Of a DNA stretch of 8,752 nucleotides, positions 1 through 7,100 are shown one piece after another. Every line of letters begins with the position of its first letter. Within the stretch, counting starts at the first letter, position 1. The notes under the pieces were generated by a model, which saw only the letters and a list, made by a program, of their open reading frames with translations, searched no databases and was not told where the DNA came from. Position numbers and translations under genes: made by a program. Source of the stretch: Holophagae bacterium (GTDB lineage: Bacteria > Acidobacteriota > Thermoanaerobaculia > Thermoanaerobaculales > Sulfomarinibacteraceae); the NCBI GenBank assembly GCA_030609785.1, contig JAUWTC010000075.1:1-8752 (forward strand). Direction: 5' to 3'.

Positions 1-2680
1 CACGAACCCGAGCGTCTATTCAGACGCATTCTTCACGATGACGCGGCTTAATACGGCGACCATCGACGAGACCGGGGACTCCGACAATGCCACGGTCACC
101 CTCAACTGCTACGCCCCGATGGTCACCAAGACTGCGGCCGGCGTCTACGACGAACGCCATGACTGGGACATCGAGAAGTCGGTGGACCCGGAATCGGCGA
201 GCGGTTTCGTGGGCGAGACCATGTCCTGGACCTGGACCGTCACCCTCTCCGAGACCTCGGTTGACGAGAACTACGCCGTGACGGGCGATATCACCGTTGC
301 GAACGCACACCCCAGCGAAGCGATGACGATCACCGACTTGATCGATTTCATCAACGGTGTGCCTGCGACCGTGAGTTGTTCGAGCTACGTGGTGCCGGCG
401 GCCGGCTCCCTGGTGTGCTCGTACTCGGCCACCACGGATGACGGTCTCGACGGGGACGAGAATCTCAACATCGCGACGGCGACATTCAACGGAATCGACT
501 TCAGCGGCCAGCAGGCTTTTACCTATGAGGCCACCGTCATCAACGGCACGGCCGAGGTCGTCGACGACCGCGAGGGCGACTTCCCCATCACCGTCAACGC
601 GGGCGACGGTCCATGGGAGTGGACCGAGACCGAGGAGGACCTCTGCTCCAGAGACGTCAGCCTTTACGATGGTGACGGCGCCTACGATTTCACCGAGGAC
701 AACCACGCGGTCGTCACCGGCAGTGAGGGTCAGACCGACTCGGCCGACGCCAGCACTACGATCACTTGCTACGCACCGATCCCGACCAAGGACGCCGACA
801 CGTCCTACTTGCGAGAGTTCACGTGGACCATCACCAAGGACGCCGACCCGACATCCCACGTCGGTTTCCCGGGAGACACCTTCCAATCGGCCTACGATGT
901 TGCGGTTGACCAGACGATGGATGAGTACGATTTCGCGGTCTTCGGCACGATCACCGTGCAGAACCCACGGCCAGACCTGGCAATGACGGTGTCGGTCTCC
1001 GACTTCGTCGGCGGCGGAGCGGCCACCCTCGATTGCGACGGAACGCGTGAGGTTCCTGCCGGCAGTTCTGCAACCTGCGGCTACACCAGGGATCTCGCAG
1101 ACAAGGTGGACGGCACCAACACCGCCACCGTGACCCTGAACGGCGTCGGCTTCGATGCGACTGCCGATTATGTCTTCGGAGATCCTGACGATGTCATCGG
1201 CTTCGAGACCATCGAGGTCACCGACACCCAGCCGGATAGCACGGCGCCGTGGCAGACCAGCACAGACCAGGGCTGGAGCTACGACGGCGACTTCGAATGC
1301 CCGACCGACTATGGGCTTTACACCGATGGCTTCTACAACTACACCGTACCGAACAGGGCCGAGATCACCGAAACCGGCCAGTATGCCGACCAGGGCGTGG
1401 ACGTGACCTGCCAGATTCCGGTTGAGGCCAGAGTGATCAAGACCGCGAGCGAGGGCGGGGACGACATCGGCGCCTACCCCTTCGAGTTCGGCCTCTTCGC
1501 TCCGGATGCTGATACCAGCGATCTCGGCAACGCCACGGAAGTGGGAACCCTCGGCGGTCCTGGCGAAGTGGTCTTCAACACCAGGTTGGAGGACGAGGGC
1601 ACCTGGAAGATCGTAGAATTCCTTCCCGAGGGTTGGGTCAACGATTCGCTCGAATGCACCTTCGAGGTCACTTACCCGGCATCGGCCGATCAGGTTTTCT
1701 CCTGCGAATTTGACAACACCGAGATGTCGCGGGTCGATCTGTTGAAGCTGACCAACGGCTTCTACGACCCGAACAAGACGTGGAACTTCGTTCTCTACGA
1801 AGGTCCGAACGGCTTCTTCGACGGACCGGTGGTGGCCAGTGACGGCACACCGACCGATCCTGCAGACGCTGGCGTACTGAAATTCGGCGACACCAACCTC
1901 GATCCGAATGCGGCCTACACCCTTTGCGAAATGGAAGTTCCGGCCGGCTACTCAGCCTTCTGGCGGGTCGACATCGACGGTGACGGCATCGGCGACGCGA
2001 CGGTGATTCCGTACAACCCCAATGCCGCCGACGATCCGCCGGAGGATCTCGGCAACCGGTGCGTGGACATCGGCGCATCGACCGGAATTTTGCTCACCCC
2101 GGGCACGACCCTGCACTTCATCGTAGACAACCGTTCGCCCGGCGGCGGGCCGAGAACTCCGGGCTACTGGAAGAACTGGAACCGCTGCACCGGCGGCGGC
2201 CAACAGTACACCGCGGACGCCAACGGCGGCTGGCAGGAGGGCTTCTGGCTGCTCGAGGACGTACTCGACCCGGCAATCGGCGGAGGGATCACCTGGGATG
2301 ACATCCTCAGTGACGACTTCCTGTTCTTAATCGACACCTGCGCGGTCGCGGTTGATATCCTCGACAAGCGGAAAGTTGGTGACCCGGAGGAGGTCGGCGA
2401 CGGCAGGAAGGTAGCGAACGATCCGCTGCATAACCTTGCCACCCACCTGCTGGCGGCACAGCTGAACTTCGGCGCCGGCGCCTGCATACCGGACCTGGAT
2501 ACGATTGACATCAACCAGGTGGCCCTCGAAGCCGAGGCACTGCTCGACCAGTACAACTTCAACGGCGACGGGCACGACAACCTGAATAAGAAAAATCCGG
2601 ATGCCCGGTTGGCCAATGAGCTGGCCACGTATCTGGACCGCTACAACAACGGCGAATTTTGCGGGGACTCGGTCGAATAG
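1..2680 (+). CDS. Large secreted repeat protein, C-terminal part (5' end outside window): Cys-containing beta repeats, two SpaA/Cna-B-like domains, TPGYWKN C-terminal module
   Basis: The frame is open from nt 2 to the TAG at 2678. The ATG at 38 is not the true start: residues around it (NTATIDETGDSDN...CYAP) match the end of the repeat unit found again before 767, so the gene begins upstream. Order seen: tail of one repeat (2-106), two full repeats of about 220 and 214 residues (107-766, 767-1408), two SpaA/Cna-B-like domains (about 1421-1720 and 1724-2137), a DIDGDGIGD loop like EF-hand or thrombospondin-3 calcium sites (1970-1996), then a module starting RTPGYWKNW (2153-2677). The second SpaA-like domain has a textbook E-box (YTLCEMEVPAGY). 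The protein is acidic, rich in Asp, Thr and Gly, with many Cys, as expected for an exported, disulfide-stabilised protein. No LPXTG motif or C-terminal membrane segment is present, so it is probably released or held by another means. The export signal must lie outside the window. A role in adhesion or a surface layer is inference; the exact function is unknown. Confidence 0.85.
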   Translation, partial: TNPSVYSDAFFTMTRLNTATIDETGDSDNATVTLNCYAPMVTKTAAGVYDERHDWDIEKSVDPESASGFVGETMSWTWTVTLSETSVDENYAVTGDITVANAHPSEAMTITDLIDFINGVPATVSCSSYVVPAAGSLVCSYSATTDDGLDGDENLNIATATFNGIDFSGQQAFTYEATVINGTAEVVDDREGDFPITVNAGDGPWEWTETEEDLCSRDVSLYDGDGAYDFTEDNHAVVTGSEGQTDSADASTTITCYAPIPTKDADTSYLREFTWTITKDADPTSHVGFPGDTFQSAYDVAVDQTMDEYDFAVFGTITVQNPRPDLAMTVSVSDFVGGGAATLDCDGTREVPAGSSATCGYTRDLADKVDGTNTATVTLNGVGFDATADYVFGDPDDVIGFETIEVTDTQPDSTAPWQTSTDQGWSYDGDFECPTDYGLYTDGFYNYTVPNRAEITETGQYADQGVDVTCQIPVEARVIKTASEGGDDIGAYPFEFGLFAPDADTSDLGNATEVGTLGGPGEVVFNTRLEDEGTWKIVEFLPEGWVNDSLECTFEVTYPASADQVFSCEFDNTEMSRVDLLKLTNGFYDPNKTWNFVLYEGPNGFFDGPVVASDGTPTDPADAGVLKFGDTNLDPNAAYTLCEMEVPAGYSAFWRVDIDGDGIGDATVIPYNPNAADDPPEDLGNRCVDIGASTGILLTPGTTLHFIVDNRSPGGGPRTPGYWKNWNRCTGGGQQYTADANGGWQEGFWLLEDVLDPAIGGGITWDDILSDDFLFLIDTCAVAVDILDKRKVGDPEEVGDGRKVANDPLHNLATHLLAAQLNFGAGACIPDLDTIDINQVALEAEALLDQYNFNGDGHDNLNKKNPDARLANELATYLDRYNNGEFCGDSVE
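107..766 (+). repeat. Tandem protein repeat unit A (220 codons) of the secreted repeat protein
   Basis: This unit runs from one Cys-Tyr-Ala-Pro motif (Cys codon at 107) to the next (Cys codon at 767). Landmarks in order are TK-A---Y, W-I-K--DP-S--GF-G-T, V-G-I-V-N--P--AMT, a first Cys pair (SCSS and VCSY), N-AT---NG--F, PW, a third Cys in DLCSRD, LY-G-Y, and the closing TCYAP Cys. Each landmark recurs in unit B. The fold is probably an Ig-like or DUF11-like beta sandwich (inference). Four Cys at matching places suggest two conserved disulfides. Confidence 0.8.
767..1408 (+). repeat. Tandem protein repeat unit B (214 codons) of the secreted repeat protein
   Basis: This is the second complete copy, aligning with unit A: TKDADTSYLREFTWTITKD, DP-S--GF-GDT, FGTITVQNPRPDLAMT, LDCDGT, EVPAGSSATCGY, NTATVTLNG, APW, FECPTDYGLY, then VTCQIP. 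The four Cys are retained. The closing motif has drifted from CYAP to CQIP (Cys codon at 1409), as expected for the last unit before a different domain. A 15-bp direct repeat (accaaggacgccgac at 785-799 and 833-847) encodes TKDAD twice inside this copy. The partial unit at 2-106 shows that at least one more copy lies upstream. Confidence 0.8.
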
Positions 2681-2702
2681 CCCGATCTCCAGTTAATCAA
2701 CC

Positions 2703-2734
2703 GGGCCCGGCCTTCTGGCCGGGCCCTTCTTTTT
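2703..2734 (+). terminator. Strong intrinsic transcription terminator after the repeat-protein gene
   Basis: A perfect 10-bp GC stem (gggcccggcc at 2703-2712 pairing with ggccgggccc at 2717-2726) with the 4-base loop ttct is followed at once by ttcttttt. It begins 22 bases after the stop codon at 2680. The opposite side has no T-tract for the minus strand, so it works in the plus direction only. It separates the repeat-protein gene from the methyltransferase gene. Confidence 0.93.
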
Positions 2735-2801
2735 CAGACTCTGAACTGACAACTCGCTGTTTGTTCTCACCGCGACCTACACCACCACAGTCCATTCGGC
2801 G

Positions 2802-2807
2802 TATGAT
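2802..2807 (+). promoter_or_regulatory. Candidate -10 element just upstream of the methyltransferase start
   Basis: The hexamer TATGAT matches the sigma-70 -10 consensus at 5 of 6 bases. It ends 9 bases before the ATG at 2817, so transcription would start within a few bases of the start codon and the mRNA would be leaderless or nearly so. This would fit the lack of a clear Shine-Dalgarno sequence here. I see no convincing -35 box, so the call is tentative. Confidence 0.35.
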
Positions 2808-2816
2808 CGAGCCACC

Positions 2817-3836
2817 ATGACTGATGTTGATCTGCCTGCCCTGCTGAGCCGAGCCCTCAAGCGACGTCTGCCATTGCTGGCGCAGTGGCACGGAGAAGGA
2901 ACCGACTGCTATCGGCTCTTTCACGGCGCCGCCGAGGGCCTCCCCGGAGTTACTGTGGACCGCTACGGCCCTCATCTGATGATTCAGTCCTTTCATCACA
3001 GCCTGGATGCAGAGCATCTGGCGCAAATTCAGACCATAGTCGAAACACAGCTCGAACAGCCTCTGACCTGCTTCTATATGGATAGAAGCGGCAAACACCC
3101 TCAGGCCGTTGCCTTGGGTGACCCGCTCGAGACAGACAACGAAGCGACCTGCCATGAGTTGGGGGTTTGCTATCGCACCCGGGGCCGACACCGGGGTCGG
3201 GATCCGTTGCTGTTTCTCGACCTCCGCGCCGGGCGACGCTGGGTGCAATCCGAAGCGAAGGGACTTCGGGTGTTGAATCTATTCGCCTATACCTGCGGGA
3301 CGGGGGTGTGCGCCTCCCATGCCGGCGCCTCTGAGGTGGTCAATGTTGATTTTTCCCAATCAGCCTTGGCCGTGGGGCGAGAAAATGCCGCCCTCAACGG
3401 CATCGGGGCGGGAATCTCATTTATCCAATCGGATGTCTTCCCGGCGTTGCGCCAACTGGCCGGGCTACCGGTGACGTTCCGTCGTCGCCGTGGCTCTCGT
3501 GCCCCCAGCAACTACCCCCGCCTTAAACCTCGACAATTTGAGATGGTAATACTCGATCCACCCCGCTGGGCCAAGAGCCCCTTCGGTACTGTCGACCTGA
3601 TCCGCGACTACGCCAGCGTCTTCAAACCCGCACTGCTTGCCACAGCCCCCGGTGGGCGCTTGTTGTGCACCAACAATGTCGCCCGGGTTGAACGCGAACC
3701 ATGGCTCGATCAACTCCGGCGCTCGGCGGCCAAGGCCGGACGACCGATCAAGGCAGTCGAGCTGATCGAGCCGGAGGCAGACTTCCCCAGCTTCGACGAT
3801 CAGCCACCGTTGAAGATGGCGGTATTGGAGGTTTAG
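2817..3836 (+). CDS. Class I SAM-dependent methyltransferase, RlmI/RlmK (COG1092) type, without PUA domain; probable 23S rRNA base methyltransferase
   Basis: The product is a cytoplasmic enzyme of 339 residues, predicted to move a methyl group from SAM to rRNA. The N-terminal part has RLFHGAAEGLPGVTVDRYG (about 33-51), the hallmark of the linker domain in this family, and FLDLRAGRRW (133-142), equivalent to the family's 'YLDQRxxR' segment. The SAM-binding motif I is LNLFAYTCGTG (153-163), followed by an acidic motif II (VNVDFS) and the catalytic DPPRW (248-252). Known RlmI is about 396 residues with an N-terminal PUA domain; here the protein starts almost directly at the linker domain, so PUA is absent. 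After the GG turn the sequence reads LLCTNN (282-287): the position of the m5C catalytic Cys is Asn, as I recall for RlmK (m7G). That argues for a base N-methyltransferase rather than m5C. A basic insert (about 221-239, RRRRGSR...RLKPRQ) may contact RNA. The ATG at 2817 is the only ATG in frame after the upstream stop at 2742. The family is certain; the target base is not. Confidence 0.9.
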   Translation: MTDVDLPALLSRALKRRLPLLAQWHGEGTDCYRLFHGAAEGLPGVTVDRYGPHLMIQSFHHSLDAEHLAQIQTIVETQLEQPLTCFYMDRSGKHPQAVALGDPLETDNEATCHELGVCYRTRGRHRGRDPLLFLDLRAGRRWVQSEAKGLRVLNLFAYTCGTGVCASHAGASEVVNVDFSQSALAVGRENAALNGIGAGISFIQSDVFPALRQLAGLPVTFRRRRGSRAPSNYPRLKPRQFEMVILDPPRWAKSPFGTVDLIRDYASVFKPALLATAPGGRLLCTNNVARVEREPWLDQLRRSAAKAGRPIKAVELIEPEADFPSFDDQPPLKMAVLEV

Positions 3837-3917
3837 GCACTAGCAAAAAGCCACAAGAAGAGGGCAACTTATTCGTTCATAGAGAAATGCAAACCAAGAC
3901 ACTGATTCCTATGTGAA

Positions 3918-3955
3918 GGTCCCTGTCTCCTCGGACGCCGCGGAGAGACCGGACC
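3918..3955. repeat. Imperfect inverted repeat next to the palindrome
   Basis: The left arm ggtccctgtctcc (3918-3930) pairs with the right arm ggagagaccggacc (3942-3955). The outer five pairs (ggtcc/ggacc) and most of the inner pairs hold, with small bulges and an 11-base loop. It abuts the next hairpin with no gap, so the two form one 60-base structured block. Confidence 0.5.
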
Positions 3956-3977
3956 GGGCGGACACGGGGGTCCGCCC
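3956..3977. repeat. Intergenic palindrome of the GTAGGGGCGGAC dispersed type
   Basis: gggcggac (3956-3963) pairs perfectly with gtccgccc (3970-3977) around the loop acgggg, followed by cctaca. Read on the minus strand the element begins gtaggggcggac. I recall very similar palindromes scattered between genes in many environmental bacterial genomes, so this may be one copy of a REP-like or miniature mobile repeat. With a single copy in the window, its repeat status cannot be shown here. Confidence 0.6.
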
Positions 3978-4128
3978 CTACAGACCTCCTTGATTGAATC
4001 TCTGCGCCTGGGCGACATTGTGTTCCTGCCATTCTGGTTCGGGTTTCGTTTTGGCTCCCCGACGTGTCCAACCGGGTATGGACCATCATTTCACGACACA
4101 GCCCCGCCGAACTCCCTCCGGACCCCGC

Positions 4129-4140
4129 TACACTGGGAGG
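4129..4140 (+). promoter_or_regulatory. Candidate -10 element and purine-rich GGGAGG directly before the macroglobulin start codon
   Basis: TACACT (4129-4134) fits the TAnnnT -10 pattern, and GGGAGG (4135-4140) touches the ATG at 4141 with no spacer. A Shine-Dalgarno sequence normally sits 5-9 bases from the start, so GGGAGG is badly placed for initiation at 4141. Either the mRNA begins at the ATG (leaderless) or the motif is accidental. The next in-frame ATG upstream (4078) has no ribosome site and would put 21 extra residues before an otherwise normal signal sequence. Confidence 0.35.
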
Positions 4141-7100
4141 ATGAACGACACCATCAAAGCACCACGCCGGCGTCTTCTGGGATTGAGCCTGATTCCGATC
4201 TTTTTGGCCGCTCTGATCGGCGGCTCGGTGGCACTCGGGGGCCCCGACCCCACCACGGGTCCACCGACCACTGCGACGCCGGCGCCTGAGGAGGTTCCAT
4301 TGGACTGGAAAAGGGTCGACCATTTGATTGCAGACCAGAAGTTCCAGGCCGCATTGGACATGGTCGAACAACTCCGGGACCGCGCGGAGGTCCAAGAGAA
4401 CACCAAAGACTGGACCCGAGCCCTGGTCGAGGCCACCCAACTCCGGGTCGCGCTGCACGGCTACGAATCCGCCGTGAAGGAATTGTTGGAGAATCCCTGG
4501 CCCGAAGATCCCACTTCGCGGGCGATCCTCGATCTCTACACAGCCCAGGCGATGGTGGTCTACGCCCAGCAGTACTCGTGGGAAATCCGGGAGCGTGAAC
4601 GCGTAATCTCGGACGAGGTTCTCGACCTCAAGCGGTGGACCCACGACCAGATCGTGGCGGCAGCCCACCGAGCCTATGGCCGAATGTGGGCCCAGCGCGA
4701 CGAATGGGGCGACGGCCCCCTGGGAGATTTCTCACGCTACTTGTTCCAGAACAGCTACCCACCCCGGATTCGAGGGACCCTCCGCGATGCGATCTCCTAC
4801 CTCTGGACCGACCTGCTGGAGGACTCCTCGCTATGGCGCCCCGAAGACGAGTACGACATCTACCGGTTGGATCTCACTGCCCTTGCTGACGGCAGTCCCA
4901 ATTTGACAACGGACCAGCTGGCCGATACCTCGATCCATCCCCTCGAGCGGATGGCCGCCATCCTCGGTGATCTGGAGAGATGGCACTTGGCCGCTGACAG
5001 GACGGAGGCCGGCCTCGAGGCCCGCTTGAGCCGTATTCAACGCCTGCACTCAGCAATCTCGGATTCTGAAGACAAGGTTGCTTTGAGAGAGAGTCTGCAA
5101 TCGACGTTGGAGGACATCGATCCCCAACTGGAATGGTGGGCGATGGGCCAGGCCACGGTCGCCGGCTTCCAGCAGGAGGAAGAAACGCCCGATGCCCTGA
5201 TCCAGGCCAGGGAAACCGCCCTCAGCGGGCTGAAACGACACACCACCGGCGTCGCCGCCCAGGCCTGCCGTCACATCGTCGCCGAAATCGAGGCTCCACG
5301 ATACTCGGTCGGGGCAATGTCGAACGACGGCGTGGGCCGCCGTTCGATCCGAGTGTCACACCGGAATCTCGAGACCGTCTTCTTCCGCGCCTACGAACTC
5401 GATCTCGAAGAGATCATCCGCTCGGGCAAGGACTACAATCTCCTTCCGGGACACCGGGAAGTGCCCACTTACCTCCGGCACCGGACCCCCGTCGCCCAGT
5501 GGTCCATCAACCTGCCGGCGACCACCGACTACCGAGACCACGACACCGACGTCGTGCCACCCCTCAACAAAAAGGGGGCGTACCTGGTCATCGCATCCGC
5601 CCGTGAGGATTTCTCGGCCGGTGGTAACCGGCGTCTGGCCTTCAATTTCATCCTCTCAGACCTGGTCCTGATCCGGCGACCTCTCGAGGGGCGTTGGGAG
5701 ATCACCGCCCGGCAGGGGTTCTCAGGTGCCGCCCTGGCCGATGTCGACATCGACCTCTACAGAGCCGACTGGCGCAAGGGCCACCGGCGAATCGGAACCT
5801 ACCGAACCGCATCCGACGGCCGGGTGACGATCGACCTTGACGACCGCTCCCACCGCTACTTCCTGCTCGCTCGCCACGGCGAGGATCTGGACCTCGACGG
5901 GTCGTTGTCCCCAACCCATGACAGTGAACCCGGTCGCCGGAGCGATGCGTTGCTCTATACCGACCGCAGCGTCTACCGGCCTCAGCAGACCATTCACTGG
6001 AAGGTCCTCCCCTTCTCCGGTGGTGGAGCAGACCACCGCTACAAGACCCTCCCGAACACCCAGATGACCGTCACCCTGGAAGACGCCAACTATGAGCAGG
6101 TCGCCTCTCAGACCGTGACGACCAACAACTTCGGATCGGCGTCCGGCTCATTCGAAATCCCGGCCGGTCGCATGCTGGGCCGCTGGTCCCTCGAGACCTC
6201 GGTAGGATATGGCTCGACTTCGATCAGGGTCGAGGAGTACAAACGGCCGACATTCACCGTCGAGATCACCGATCCGCCCGATGCCCTTCGGCTCAACCGC
6301 CCGGCCGTCCTGTCGGGGTCGGTCGACTACTACTTCGGCCTGCCCGTGGCGGAGGGTGACATCCGCTGGAAAGTGACCCGGGAACCGGTCTATCCCATCT
6401 GGTGGTCCTGGTGGCGGCCGTGGCCGATCGCTCAGCCCAGAGTTGTTGCATCCGGCGAGGGGCGCATCGAGGCTGACGGCTCGTTCGAGGTCGGATTCAC
6501 ACCCTCAGCGGACGAGAGGGAGGCCGAACGAGGTGTCACCTACCGCTTCCGGCTGACGGTCGATGCGACCGACCCCGGCGGCGAGACACGGTCGGCCGAC
6601 CGCTCCTTCCGGCTGGGATTCACCGCGGTCGAGGCAACGATTGACCTCGGCGGCGGCTATGTGACGGCTCATCAGGCCCGCGACATTTCGATCCTCCGAA
6701 CCGATCTTGATGCCACTCCCCGCTCGGGCGCCGGAACCTGGCGTCTGGTCGGTCTGGCAAACCCACCCCAGACCCTGACACCGGCCCAACAGCCGGTCAC
6801 GGTTGACGAAGACAATCTCCATGTCACCGACGGCGACCGGACCCGGCCACGATGGAACATCCGCTACGATCCCATCCGGGTGTTGAGCGCCTGGACCGAG
6901 GCCCTGGAGAAGGCCCGGGGCACACTCAAGCATGGCGCCGACGGACGCGCATCGTTGACGATCCCATCCCTCAAGCCCGGGGCCTATCGGCTCATCTACA
7001 CGACCGAAGACGCCTTCGGCACGCCCTACGAGACCCAGCAGAGTTTTTTGATCGCACATCCAGCCGACACTCGGGTTGCACTGCCGGCATTCCTCGCGGT

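Larger units (their letters stand above)
3837..4140 (+). other. 304-bp spacer without a gene, holding structured repeats
   Basis: No convincing coding sequence is present. The first part (3837 to about 3915) is less GC-rich than its surroundings and shows no clear motif. Two back-to-back inverted repeats follow at 3918-3977. The rest (3978-4128) is plain sequence leading to the start of the macroglobulin gene. The methyltransferase gene has no classic T-tailed terminator after it; the hairpins could end or slow its transcript, but they lack a T-run. An antisense frame across this spacer is judged spurious. Confidence 0.7.

Noticed and set aside
20..886. A 288-codon frame on the minus strand
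   Set aside because: It lies fully opposite the repeat-protein gene, whose frame shows clear domain repeats and motifs. The minus product is Val/Gly/Arg-rich with no family motif, as expected for an antisense frame in GC-rich DNA.
3701..3916. A short plus-strand frame overlapping the end of the methyltransferase gene
   Set aside because: It overlaps conserved methyltransferase coding sequence for most of its length, has no ribosome site, and its tail runs into the low-GC spacer.
3956..3977. The palindrome as a CRISPR repeat or a classical terminator
   Set aside because: There is only one copy with no regular spacers, and no T-tract follows the stem.
4078..4143. An earlier in-frame ATG for the macroglobulin at 4078
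   Set aside because: It would add 21 polar residues before a normal signal sequence and has no ribosome-binding site; 4141 is the better start.
3877..4668. A 263-codon frame on the minus strand covering the spacer and the start of the macroglobulin gene
   Set aside because: Two thirds of it is antisense to the signal sequence and helical region of the macroglobulin, and the rest crosses the hairpin block. The product shows no recognisable motif and ends in a region of different base composition.
5133..5606. A 157-codon plus-strand frame within the macroglobulin gene
   Set aside because: It is Arg/Pro-rich out-of-frame translation of the macroglobulin; the family motifs on both sides are in the 4141 frame with no frameshift.
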